From positions 1 through 58,443 of the forward strand of contig JAJPHE010000070.1 in NCBI GenBank assembly GCA_021325435.1: DNA of 58,443 nucleotides, read 5' to 3'. This document shows, piece after piece, positions 1 through 7,551 of the stretch (its first letter is position 1; each line of letters begins with the position of its first letter). Position numbers and translations under genes: made by a program. Under the pieces are notes generated by a model. It was not told where the DNA came from. It worked only from the letters and a program-made list of their open reading frames with translations, and did not search any database. The DNA is from Actinomycetota bacterium. Its GTDB lineage: Bacteria > Actinomycetota > Acidimicrobiia > Acidimicrobiales > JAJPHE01.

Positions 1-228
1 CCCGAACACCTCATCGCTCTCGCACTCCTCGACCGCGGCGGCTACTGCCCACCCCTACCACGCCGGTCAGCGACCTGACCCGCCCACGGAAGCAGACGGA
101 GAGCCAAAAAAGGTGTCCCAGATCCGGACAAACGCCCGGCCAACGCCGTGGCGTTTGCCAACTCATGTTGGCAGATATTTTTCCCGAAACACCCAGGGTG
201 CCCCGGCACCGGCCCAACGGCCGTGCGT

Positions 229-251
229 CGATGTATCGCATCGATATATCG
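229..251. promoter_or_regulatory. Probable PadR operator (two CGATRTATCG repeats)
   Basis: Two near-identical palindromic decamers, CGATGTATCG (229-238) and CGATATATCG (242-251), lie 13 bp apart just upstream of the PadR gene. A -10-like TAGAGT (258-263) follows, then a GGAGGT ribosome site at 274-279. PadR regulators typically bind AT-rich inverted repeats overlapping their own promoter, so autoregulation of the padR-ino1 unit is the likely role. This is an inference from position and symmetry. The rest of 1-228 shows no convincing gene. Confidence 0.5.
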
Positions 252-284
252 AGCTGCTAGAGTGACGCCCCACGGAGGTGGGCG

Positions 285-968
285 GTGCTGGAGCTGGCCA
301 TCCTGGGTCTGCTGAAGGACCAGGAGCTGCACGGATACGAGCTGAAGAAGCGGCTCACCGAGACGTTCGGCCCGATGTCGCGGGTCTCGTTCGGCTCGCT
401 ATATCCGGCTCTCCGTCGCCTCGAGCGGGCGGGGGCCGTGGAAGTGGCCTCCGGGGCGGGCCACGTCGGCCCGTCCATCCCCACGACCGGGTCCCTGGCC
501 GGCGAGCTGGCCGCGTTCCGGGCCCGCCGATCGGCGGCCCGCGACACGAGGGGTCGCAAGGTCTACGGCATCACCCCCGCCGGCGAGGAGCTGTTCGAGC
601 GGCTCCTGGCTACCGGCAACGAGTCCGCCGACGACGACCGCGAGTTCAACCTGCGTCTGGCCTTCGCCCGCCACCTGGCGGTGGAGGACCGGCTCGGGCT
701 CCTCGAGCGGCGGCGGGCCCAACTGGTGGAGCGGCTGGCCCGGGCTCGGGCGGCCATCAAGGCCGGGCGCGAGCGCCTGGACAGCTACGCCCGTTCGATC
801 GCCGAGCACTCCACCGAGGCGACCGAGCGCGACATCTCATGGATCGACCGGCTCATCGAGGCCGAGAAGAGCGCGTCCGCCTCTCCGAGCGCGGCACCGG
901 ACCCGGGCCCGCGGGCCGGCGCCGGCGCGGCGGCGGGGACCGAAGAACTGGAGGGCATCGAGCAATGA
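285..968 (+). CDS. PadR family transcriptional regulator
   Basis: A 227-residue protein starting at GTG 285, behind a strong GGAGGT site. The N-terminal ~90 residues form the PadR winged helix: [20 protein letters not shown], then [15 protein letters not shown], the recognition-helix region. A loop of about 35 residues between the helix and the wing ([20 protein letters not shown]) is longer than usual. The C-terminal half is helical (Vir-type dimerisation region) and ends in an Ala/Gly/Pro-rich tail. Its stop overlaps the start of ino1 (ATGA), so the two are translationally coupled. A PadR gene beside ino1 is also known in mycobacteria, which suggests it controls inositol synthesis. The ligand is unknown. 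Confidence 0.88.
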   Translation: MLELAILGLLKDQELHGYELKKRLTETFGPMSRVSFGSLYPALRRLERAGAVEVASGAGHVGPSIPTTGSLAGELAAFRARRSAARDTRGRKVYGITPAGEELFERLLATGNESADDDREFNLRLAFARHLAVEDRLGLLERRRAQLVERLARARAAIKAGRERLDSYARSIAEHSTEATERDISWIDRLIEAEKSASASPSAAPDPGPRAGAGAAAGTEELEGIEQ

Positions 969-2035
969 GCACCATCAAGGTGGCGATCGCCGGCGTGGGC
1001 AACTGCGCCAGCTCGCTGGTGCAGGGGGTCACCTACTACCGCGACGCTGACCCCGAAGACCGGGTGCCGGGCCTCATGCACGTGAAGCTGGGTGGTTACC
1101 ACGTGGGCGACGTCAAGTTCGTCGCCGCCTTCGACGTCGACGCGGCCAAGGTCGGTCTCGACCTGTCGAAGGCCATCTTCGCCGGCCACAACAACACGGT
1201 CCGCTTCTCGGCCGTCGACCATATCGGGGTCACCGTCCAGCGCGGCCCGACCCTGGACGGGCTCGGCCTCTACTACCGCCAGACGGTGGACGAGTCCCCC
1301 TTCGAGCCGGTCGACACGGCCCGGGTTTTGCGCGACTCGGGGGCCGACGTTCTCGTCTCCTATCTGCCGGTCGGCTCCGAGGAGGCCCAGCGCCACTACG
1401 CCCAGGCCGCCCTCGACGCCGGCGTGGCGTTCGTCAACGCCATCCCGGTCTTCATCGCCTCCGACCCGGCCTGGGCGCAGAGGTTCACCGACGCCGGCGT
1501 GCCGATCATCGGGGACGACATCAAGAGCCAGGTGGGGGCCACGATCGTGCACCGCCTCCTCGCCCGTCTGTTCGAGGACCGCGGGATGGTGCTGGACCGC
1601 ACCTACCAGCTGAACGTCGGCGGCAACATGGACTTCAAGAACATGCTCGAGCGCGAGCGGCTGGAGTCCAAGAAGATCTCCAAGACCCAGTCGGTCACCA
1701 GCCAGATCGAGGCGGGCATATCCGACGACAACGTCCACATCGGCCCGTCGGACCATGTGGCCTGGCTCGAGGACCGCAAGTGGGCCTACATCCGACTCGA
1801 GGGGCGGAACTTCGGCGACGTCCCGCTGAACGTCGAGCTGAAGCTCGAGGTCTGGGACTCCCCCAACTCGGCCGGCGTCATCATCGACGCCGTGCGCTGC
1901 GCCAAGATCGCCCGCGACCGGGGCATCGGTGGGCCGCTGCTCGGCCCGTCGGCGTACTTCATGAAGTCGCCGCCGGTGCAGTACCGCGATGAGACGGCCC
2001 GCCAGATGGTGGAGGACTTCGCCGCCGGCGCCTGA
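965..2035 (+). CDS. ino1: Inositol-3-phosphate synthase
   Basis: A 356-residue enzyme of the actinobacterial/archaeal myo-inositol-1-phosphate synthase type. It converts glucose-6-phosphate to inositol-3-phosphate using NAD+ in the cytosol and feeds phosphatidylinositol and mycothiol synthesis. The N-terminal Rossmann motif reads [17 protein letters not shown]. Family motifs visible further on include [23 protein letters not shown] and [12 protein letters not shown]. The length matches the short actinobacterial family. ATG 965 overlaps the padR stop, and the reading frame remains open upstream, so the overlap start was chosen because it gives the conserved N-terminus [12 protein letters not shown]. 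Confidence 0.95.
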   Translation: MSTIKVAIAGVGNCASSLVQGVTYYRDADPEDRVPGLMHVKLGGYHVGDVKFVAAFDVDAAKVGLDLSKAIFAGHNNTVRFSAVDHIGVTVQRGPTLDGLGLYYRQTVDESPFEPVDTARVLRDSGADVLVSYLPVGSEEAQRHYAQAALDAGVAFVNAIPVFIASDPAWAQRFTDAGVPIIGDDIKSQVGATIVHRLLARLFEDRGMVLDRTYQLNVGGNMDFKNMLERERLESKKISKTQSVTSQIEAGISDDNVHIGPSDHVAWLEDRKWAYIRLEGRNFGDVPLNVELKLEVWDSPNSAGVIIDAVRCAKIARDRGIGGPLLGPSAYFMKSPPVQYRDETARQMVEDFAAGA

Positions 2036-2081
2036 GCCGGCCCCGGAAGGGGAACGACCGCCGGTCGCCGAACCACAGGGC

Positions 2082-3500
2082 GTGCGTCGTCGCGCCCTCG
2101 TCCTGGCAGCCGCCGCCGTCAGTGCCCTGGCCCTGCCGGCGTGCCCGCGGGCGCGGGCCTCAGCCAGCGAGATAACGGTGGTCTCCGACACCACCGTCGC
2201 CGGCTACGGAACCCGGCTCCATCGCATCGTGCTCCAGACGCCCGCCCTGCCGGGGGGCGGGAACCGCACCGAGATCCAGGTGCTGCTGCCTCCCGACTAC
2301 TCCTCCAGCTCCTCGCGCCGCTATCCCGTCCTGTACCTGCTGCACGGCTCGGGAGACACCGACCGGTCCTGGGCCGACCCCCACCACGGCGACCTGGCCG
2401 GAATCGAGGCCAAGGTGGGCTTCGCCGACGCCGTGGTCGTCATGCCCGACGGGGGCAACAGCTCGGGCCGACCGCGGGAGGCGGGCTGGTACACCGACTG
2501 GCTGCGCTCCGACGACCAGTACGGGCCGCCGCAATGGGAGACCTACCTCACCCAGCAGCTGGTGCCGTGGGTGGACTCCACCTACGCCACCAAGACCGAC
2601 CGCTCCGAGCGGGTGGTGGCCGGCCTGTCGATGGGCGGGTACGGGGCCATGGCCCTGGCCGCCCGCCACCCCGGCTTGTTCGGCATCGCCGCCTCCTTCT
2701 CCGGGGCGGTGGACATCGCCGACGGGGGACTGCCGGAGGCCCAGGCCTTCAACCAGCTGCACTCCGCCGACGGGACCCCCGACGCCAACATCTGGGGCGA
2801 CTACGCGGCGGACGAGGTCAACTGGCGGGGCCACAACCCGCCTGACCTGGTCAGCAACCTCGACCACACCGTTCTGTACGCCCGCAGCGGCACCGGCGTG
2901 GTCAACCCGGCCAACGGCGACAGCCCCCAGGACGCCCCCCTGGAGGCGGGCGTGGCCTCCATGAACACCCTGTTCTTCGCCGACCTCCAGCGCGCCGGCA
3001 TCCCGTGTGACTGCGCCTTCACGCCCACCGGCACCCACAGCTGGCCGTACTGGCGGGCGGATCTCACCGACTTTTTGACCAAGCTGCCGGGCTGGCTGGG
3101 GTCGAAGGCGGCCTCGTCGCCCCGTTCGTTCGACTACCGCAGCACCGGCGCCCGCTTCTCGGCCTACGGGTGGAGCTTCAGCGCCGACCCCCGCCGGGCC
3201 GACGAGTTCCTGGCCGCCACCGGGGTCACCAGCCGGGGGTTGTCACTCACCGGCAGCGGGCTCACCACCGTCGTCACGCCTCCCGGGCTGTTCTCCGCCG
3301 GGGAGACCGTCCGGGTCACCGGCGCCGGCCCCGCCGGAACCGCCTCGGCCACGGCGGGGTCGGACGGCAGCCTGACCTTCCGGGTCGACCTCGGGCCCCC
3401 CCACCCCAACCAGGAGTTCACGCCCCAGGGCGACGCGGCCGGCGACCGGCTGCCCGGCTACTTCGTGACCGCCGACGTCGGGCTCCGCCGGGCGCACTGA
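2082..3500 (+). CDS. Secreted alpha/beta-hydrolase esterase (esterase D / antigen 85-like fold)
   Basis: GTG 2082 gives 472 residues with an Arg-rich n-region and an Ala/Leu-rich signal peptide ending near ACPRARASA, so the product is exported; LALPAC is a weak possible lipobox. The hydrolase core (about 35-335) has YPVLYLLHG, the nucleophile elbow GLSMGGYGA with Ser183, and a likely catalytic His at GTHSW (319). The last ~120 residues form a separate beta-rich domain with a Gly/Ala/Thr-rich segment, not recognised. The longer frame from 1989 would overlap ino1 and bury the signal peptide, so the GTG start is preferred. The substrate cannot be told from sequence; family members hydrolyse carboxylic esters or transfer acyl groups. 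Confidence 0.82.
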   Translation: MRRRALVLAAAAVSALALPACPRARASASEITVVSDTTVAGYGTRLHRIVLQTPALPGGGNRTEIQVLLPPDYSSSSSRRYPVLYLLHGSGDTDRSWADPHHGDLAGIEAKVGFADAVVVMPDGGNSSGRPREAGWYTDWLRSDDQYGPPQWETYLTQQLVPWVDSTYATKTDRSERVVAGLSMGGYGAMALAARHPGLFGIAASFSGAVDIADGGLPEAQAFNQLHSADGTPDANIWGDYAADEVNWRGHNPPDLVSNLDHTVLYARSGTGVVNPANGDSPQDAPLEAGVASMNTLFFADLQRAGIPCDCAFTPTGTHSWPYWRADLTDFLTKLPGWLGSKAASSPRSFDYRSTGARFSAYGWSFSADPRRADEFLAATGVTSRGLSLTGSGLTTVVTPPGLFSAGETVRVTGAGPAGTASATAGSDGSLTFRVDLGPPHPNQEFTPQGDAAGDRLPGYFVTADVGLRRAH

Positions 3501-3558
3501 GTCTGTCGCCGGCGGAGGTCGGCCCGCCGCCGGTCGGGGTCGGGCAAGATAGCCAGCC

Positions 3559-4296
3559 GTGCCTACGGACAACGCCGCCGCCTGGGACCGTCACGCCGCC
3601 GCCTACCAGGCGGGCGCCCAGCTCTCCACCGACGTGGCCCACTACGGCCCGGACATCCCCGACGAGTCGGAGCTGCGACTGCTCGGCGATCTCAAGGGCA
3701 AGCGGGTCCTCGAGCTCGGCTGCGGTGGGGCCCAGTGCTCGATCGCCTTCGCCAAGCAGGGGGCGACGGCCATCGGTGTGGACTTCTCCGCGGAGCAGCT
3801 GGCCTTCGCCCGCCGCCTGGTCGAGCGCGAAGAGGTCCGGGTCGAGCTGCGCCAGGGCGACCTGGCCGATCTCGCCTTCCTGCGGGCCGACTCCATCGAC
3901 GTCGCCTTCTCGACCTACGCCTTCGGCTTCGTGGAGGACCTCAACCGCGTCTTCCGCCAGGTCCACCGGGTGCTGAAGGTGGGGGCGCCGCTGGTGTTCA
4001 GCCTGCCGCATCCGGCCTACGACATGATCGACGACGACTCCGAGCAACCCCTCCTCGTGCGCCGCTCCTACTTCGACCGCTCCCCGATCGACTACGAGTG
4101 GGGCGGGGTCCCCTTCACCGACTACCACCACACCTTCTCCGACATCTTCACCGGCCTGTTCCGCGCCAGCTACCGAATCGACGCCGTGCTCGAACCCGAG
4201 CCCCGCGCCGGCGGCCCCCGCAGCCGCGACTGGCGGGAAACGTTCCGGTATGTGCCGAGGACACTGATCGTCCGGGCCCGCAAAGAGGGCAACTAG
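3559..4296 (+). CDS. Class I SAM-dependent methyltransferase
   Basis: A 245-residue protein from GTG 3559. It carries the SAM-binding signature VLELGCGGAQCSIAFAKQG near residue 50, followed by the acidic motif GVDFSAEQL and the later post-motif region VLKVGAPLVFSLPHPAYD. These are typical of the Methyltransf_11/UbiE-like superfamily. The product is cytosolic with no membrane segment. The substrate is unknown, and no biosynthetic neighbours point to one. It follows the esterase by 58 bp and could be cotranscribed with it. Confidence 0.85.
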   Translation: MPTDNAAAWDRHAAAYQAGAQLSTDVAHYGPDIPDESELRLLGDLKGKRVLELGCGGAQCSIAFAKQGATAIGVDFSAEQLAFARRLVEREEVRVELRQGDLADLAFLRADSIDVAFSTYAFGFVEDLNRVFRQVHRVLKVGAPLVFSLPHPAYDMIDDDSEQPLLVRRSYFDRSPIDYEWGGVPFTDYHHTFSDIFTGLFRASYRIDAVLEPEPRAGGPRSRDWRETFRYVPRTLIVRARKEGN

Positions 4297-4389
4297 GTCA
4301 AGTGCTGCCTCGCCCCGGCGGCCGGGTCCGGTCCATCGCCGCCCCGGGTGGTCGTCGGGGTGACCCGATCTAGTAGGGCTGTAAATGAC

Positions 4390-4466
4390 GCGTCCGTGTC
4401 ATGGACGCCAACGTCTGAACAGCCGACAACTTCACCATACGGATCGAGACACGCGCTAGGCGTGTC
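4390..4466 (+). promoter_or_regulatory. Structured 5' leader of the surface operon (two hairpins)
   Basis: Two hairpins lie upstream of the first exported protein. One has stem GCGTCC (4390-4395) and GGACGC (4403-4408); the other has stem GACACGC (4448-4454) and GCGTGTC (4460-4466) with a 5-nt loop. They end 11 nt before the GGAGGAGA ribosome site. They may be a regulatory leader or chance GC pairing, and they do not match a riboswitch class I recognise. Confidence 0.3.
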
Positions 4467-4490
4467 GACCGGGCGATGGAGGAGAGATCA

Positions 4491-4895
4491 GTGGTCAAGC
4501 GGCTGCTCATTTCCGCTGGCGTGGCAGTAGTGGTGCTCGGTGCTGTCACCGGCTTCGCCGCCTCGCTGACGCCGTCCAGCGACACCCTGGGATCAGGCTC
4601 AGGAGGGGTCTCGGCGTGCAACTCGACGGCGACCGTGGGCTCGTACACCACGTCGTTCAGCGGCGGCCAGTACGTAGTCACCGGGGCAACCCTGAGCGCT
4701 GGACCTCTCTGTGCCGGCAAGTCCTACAGCGTGACCCTGACTGACGGTGCCGCCGGCAACCCCCTGGCCACCGCCACCGGCACGCTCGCCTCGACCGGCT
4801 CCACCTCGCCCGCGCCGGGTTCGGCCGTCCTCTCGTTCAGCACGACGCCGGCGGCCAGCGCCGTGAACGGCGTGGTCGTCACGATCAGCGGCTAG
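4491..4895 (+). CDS. Small exported protein, tandem paralogue 1 (SipW-cassette)
   Basis: GTG 4491 is preceded by GGAGGAGA at the correct distance, giving 134 residues; an in-frame ATG at 4476 lies inside the ribosome site and is rejected. The N-terminus (VKRLLISAGVAVVVLGAVTG) is a signal peptide or membrane anchor. The mature part is Ser/Thr/Gly-rich, predicted beta-sandwich, with two Cys that could pair. The C-terminus TPAASAVNGVVVTISG matches QPAASSINGASLAVAG in the next gene, so the two are tandem duplicates. Its place before a SipW-like signal peptidase suggests it is a dedicated substrate. The function is unknown; a fibre, pilin-like or S-layer-like surface protein is plausible. Confidence 0.7.
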   Translation: MVKRLLISAGVAVVVLGAVTGFAASLTPSSDTLGSGSGGVSACNSTATVGSYTTSFSGGQYVVTGATLSAGPLCAGKSYSVTLTDGAAGNPLATATGTLASTGSTSPAPGSAVLSFSTTPAASAVNGVVVTISG

Positions 4896-4949
4896 CAATC
4901 GGCGCCTTTCCGGCGCATCCGGTCCGTCAATGGCCAGGGAAAGGCTTGG

Positions 4950-5327
4950 ATGAAGCGGTTCCGCATCGGTGCGGTCGTCTTCGCAGCTTCGTTGGCCCTC
5001 GCCGCCCAGGCGGGGGCCAACGTGCTGTCGGCGACCAACGCCACGCTGGGGGCCGGCGCGGGAACGGTGACCACCTGTGGGAGCCTGACCTCCGCCGCCA
5101 TCGCGTGGAACACGACGGCGGGCAACGTCACATCCGTCACCGTCTCGGGCATCCCGGCCGGCTGCGTTGGCGGGTCGCTCACGGTGACACTGCTGGCCGG
5201 TAGCACGGCCGTGGCGACCGGCGGCCCGATCACCGTCCCGGGCCCTTCGGTGTGGATCGCCGGGCTTTCCGCCCAGCCGGCTGCCTCCAGTATCAACGGC
5301 GCCAGCCTGGCGGTGGCAGGCCCGTGA
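4950..5327 (+). CDS. Small exported protein, tandem paralogue 2 (SipW-cassette)
   Basis: A 125-residue protein with the signal peptide MKRFRIGAVVFAASLALAAQ and a short mature domain (pattern SATNATLGAGAGTVTTCGS, two Cys). It is paralogous to the gene at 4491 by the shared TLG-x-G-x-G-x-V-x2-C pattern and the C-terminal PAASxxNG motif. Its stop overlaps the ATG of the following gene by one base, so the two are probably translationally coupled. No enzymatic motif is visible. It is interpreted as a secreted structural or adhesive subunit handled by the signal peptidase at 5980. Confidence 0.7.
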   Translation: MKRFRIGAVVFAASLALAAQAGANVLSATNATLGAGAGTVTTCGSLTSAAIAWNTTAGNVTSVTVSGIPAGCVGGSLTVTLLAGSTAVATGGPITVPGPSVWIAGLSAQPAASSINGASLAVAGP

Positions 5328-5971
5328 TGCGTCGGGCCCTTCCGGTGATGGCGGCCGCCGTAGCTGCGGGTATGTCGGCGGTCGGAGTTGCCTGGGCGGC
5401 CGGTCTGACAGTGACGGCCCAGAAGCTCACGGCCGGATCGGCAGCCGTGCCCGGCTTCTACCCCGTTTCGGTGGCCACCACCAACGTCACGGGCGGAACC
5501 CGCGGCCTGGCCGAGACCGGCGACATCCTCACGGTGGTCTTCTCTCCTGGGCTGAACCCAGCCACTCTCTGCTCGAGCTGGCCGTCGCGCAACCAGAAGG
5601 TCAAAGGAACCGTCGCGATCAACGACAACGCCGGATCGACCGGCAATGACACCCTCACCGTGGGAGCTATAAACGGCAGCGCCTGCGGTGGCACGTTCAC
5701 GTTCGGCACCGTCGATTTGGGCAGCGCCGGCTACGTGACCGGTGGCTCGGTGAGCTTCACCAACAGCACGATCACCCTTAGCAGCCCAATGGGCTCCCCG
5801 GCGACGTTGGTAATCACCCTAGGCAGCGCCAGCGGCACGGGTACGCCGACCCGGGTCACCTCCGGGAACCCTGCGATCTACACGCCGGCGACCGCAATCC
5901 AGAACACCAGCGGCGTCTCCATCGGCGCCAACACTTCGTCCACGCCGATCACATCGGTAGTGCAGTTCTAG
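5327..5971 (+). CDS. Exported surface protein of the SipW cassette
   Basis: ATG 5327 overlaps the previous stop (TGATG) and gives 214 residues with a clear signal peptide (MRRALPVMAAAVAAGMSAVG, then AWAAG). The mature part is Thr/Ser/Gly-rich beta-sandwich-like, with three Cys. There is no C-terminal membrane anchor or sorting signal. It is directly followed after 8 bp by the signal peptidase gene, as tasA-like fibre genes are next to sipW in Bacillus. Here that comparison is an analogy of arrangement, not detected homology. Confidence 0.7.
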   Translation: MRRALPVMAAAVAAGMSAVGVAWAAGLTVTAQKLTAGSAAVPGFYPVSVATTNVTGGTRGLAETGDILTVVFSPGLNPATLCSSWPSRNQKVKGTVAINDNAGSTGNDTLTVGAINGSACGGTFTFGTVDLGSAGYVTGGSVSFTNSTITLSSPMGSPATLVITLGSASGTGTPTRVTSGNPAIYTPATAIQNTSGVSIGANTSSTPITSVVQF

Positions 5972-5979
5972 GAGCAGCC

Positions 5980-6717
5980 ATGGACCTCGACTACGCACCC
6001 CTCGACCTGATACCGGCCGAGCTCGGTCCGCTGGAGCTGGAGCCGGGCTGGGACCCGGTGCTGCAGGCCGAGCCGGAGGCAGCCGTGCTGCCCGATGTGT
6101 ACCTGCCCATCGAGACCGACGAGGAGATGTGGTTCGACGCGGCTCCGGACTCACCCCCGGAGCCGGTGTTCTTCGTTTCGCCACGACCGACAGACCGGGT
6201 ATCGCCAGGGAGGCGGCGCTGGAGTCGGGTCGCGTCCGCTCTCGTGGCTCTCGCCGTGGTGGCCGGGCTGGCCGTCATCTGGCCTCGGTCGTTCGGTGGG
6301 GCGGTGTCGTACGTGAAGGTCTCGGGCACCAGCATGTTGCCGACCTTCAAGCGTGGTGACCTGGTCGTCCTGCGCTCACACGCCGACTACCGGGTGGGCG
6401 ACGTGGTCGCCTACCGGATCCCGCAGGGCGACTTCGCCGCCGGCCACGTCGTGATCCACCGCATCGTCGGCGGATCGGCCAGCGCCGGATTCATCACCCG
6501 GGGCGACAACCGCCGGACCGCCGACCAGTGGCACCCGAGGCTCGCCGACATCCTCGGCCGGCAGTGGTTCGTGGTCTCGGGCGCCGGCAACTGGTTCAGC
6601 TACTTCCGCCAGCCCCTGCGCCTGGGTGCCCTGTGCGGCGGCCTCACCTTCGTGCTGATGGCCTGGGGCGCCTGGCTGCCCGAGCGGCGGCGGGGGGCCA
6701 CTCCGGTCCGAGCGTGA
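5980..6717 (+). CDS. Signal peptidase I, ER-type (SipW-like)
   Basis: A 245-residue membrane protease. An acidic cytoplasmic extension of ~75 residues precedes a first membrane helix (about 83-102), the catalytic domain, and a C-terminal helix (about 214-232). The nucleophile is Ser118 in VSGTSMLPTFKRGD. The general-base position is His160 in GHVVIHRIVGG rather than the Lys of ordinary bacterial SPase I, which marks the ER/SipW type. RGDNRR (174-179) is the conserved box E. It acts on the outer face of the membrane. Its location directly after three small exported proteins indicates a dedicated processing role. The long acidic N-terminus is unusual for the family. Confidence 0.9.
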   Translation: MDLDYAPLDLIPAELGPLELEPGWDPVLQAEPEAAVLPDVYLPIETDEEMWFDAAPDSPPEPVFFVSPRPTDRVSPGRRRWSRVASALVALAVVAGLAVIWPRSFGGAVSYVKVSGTSMLPTFKRGDLVVLRSHADYRVGDVVAYRIPQGDFAAGHVVIHRIVGGSASAGFITRGDNRRTADQWHPRLADILGRQWFVVSGAGNWFSYFRQPLRLGALCGGLTFVLMAWGAWLPERRRGATPVRA

Positions 6718-6831
6718 TTCCTCTGGCGAAGTTGTCACTAACTGCCTAACTTTGGGGAGTAGGACCATTCGGACCAGCTGGGAGCAAGCGATGGGCAGAC
6801 GTTGTCGGCCGTGGCTGGTGAGGACACAGCC

Positions 6832-6966
6832 GTGACCGAGCCCCCGTCGAGGTACGTGTGCCGGCGCTGTGGGGAGCGTCTAGAGGGCCACGACGGCCTG
6901 AGCTCCGAGGACCTCAGGCGGATTCACGACGACGACTGTCCAGCCGAGGAACCCGCCGCGTCCTGA
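6832..6966 (+). CDS. Putative mini zinc-knuckle protein (C2HC), plus-strand copy
   Basis: A 44-residue frame from GTG 6832, with GGTGAGGA ending 7 nt upstream. It contains YVCRRCGERLEG ... RRIHDDDCP, a C-x2-C-x18-H-x3-C pattern expected to bind one zinc. A second frame with the same pattern faces it on the other strand (6924-7124), and the two overlap tail to tail. This recurrence is the main support for it being real. Such short C2HC proteins may be nucleic-acid binding or regulatory; no function is assigned. Confidence 0.45.
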   Translation: MTEPPSRYVCRRCGERLEGHDGLSSEDLRRIHDDDCPAEEPAAS

Positions 6967-7124
6967 CCGAGGCGTGACCCGCCTGCACCGTCGCCGTCCA
7001 CCGCCGGACAGGTGGTGCCGTGGCGGTCGAGAAGCCCCTGCTGGCTGATATCCGGTATCGGGCTCAGAATCAGGATCCCGCACCGGCCGCAGCGCACCTG
7101 CTTCAAACCCGGCTCCCCAGCCAT
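6924..7124 (-). CDS. Putative mini zinc-knuckle protein (C2HC), minus-strand copy
   Basis: A 66-residue frame starting with ATG at 7124, with TGAGGCG about 6 nt upstream. The core VRCGRCGILIL ... LDRHGTTCP is C-x2-C-x19-H-x3-C, nearly the same spacing as the plus-strand neighbour. The tail after ~45 residues is low-complexity and may be shortened in reality. Tail-to-tail overlap with the other copy is 43 bp. Plausible but unproven as an expressed gene. Confidence 0.42.
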   Translation of the reverse strand: MAGEPGLKQVRCGRCGILILSPIPDISQQGLLDRHGTTCPAVDGDGAGGSRLGQDAAGSSAGQSSS

Positions 7125-7335
7125 CCACGCCTCAATTCCCGAGCGCCCCGATCAGAATTATGGCGACAGGTATCGGGCCCCGCAAGCCCGCTGACGGCCC
7201 ACCCGGACGGTGTTTCCTAGTCCCTTCGACCGGCTGATATCCCCCGTTCGGGCTATGGATGTCACCGGCCGCGGTGCCGACAACAACCTCGTCGGTTGAC
7301 GTAGAGAGACGAGGCCAGCGCTGAACGGCATCACC

Positions 7336-7551
7336 GTGAGCATCAAGGTGGCGGCCAACGCCGGGGACCCACCGCCGCCGGCGGCGCCCACCCTGGTCGC
7401 CCACCCGGGGCTGGCCCACACCGGCGCCGAGATCGGCCTGCTCGTCCTCGTCGCTCTGCTTCTCGTGACCCTGGGCCTGGCGCTGCGCAGCGCCGGGCAC
7501 CGGTCCGGCGCCACCGACGCAGGTGCCGATCTCGTGAAAGGACCGCAATGA
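7336..7551 (+). CDS. Short LAxTG-anchored membrane protein
   Basis: A 71-residue frame from GTG 7336. After a Pro-rich stretch it carries GLAHTGAEIG, a LAxTG-type sortase (class E) recognition motif. A hydrophobic helix (LLVLVALLLVTLGLAL) and a basic tail RSAGHR follow, so the C-terminal half is a complete sorting signal. There is no recognisable N-terminal signal peptide, and an in-frame stop lies just upstream at 7297-7299. It could therefore be the surviving C-terminus of a longer surface protein, or a very short anchored protein. It overlaps the next gene's ATG (ATGA), supporting translation of this frame. Confidence 0.55.
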   Translation: MSIKVAANAGDPPPPAAPTLVAHPGLAHTGAEIGLLVLVALLLVTLGLALRSAGHRSGATDAGADLVKGPQ

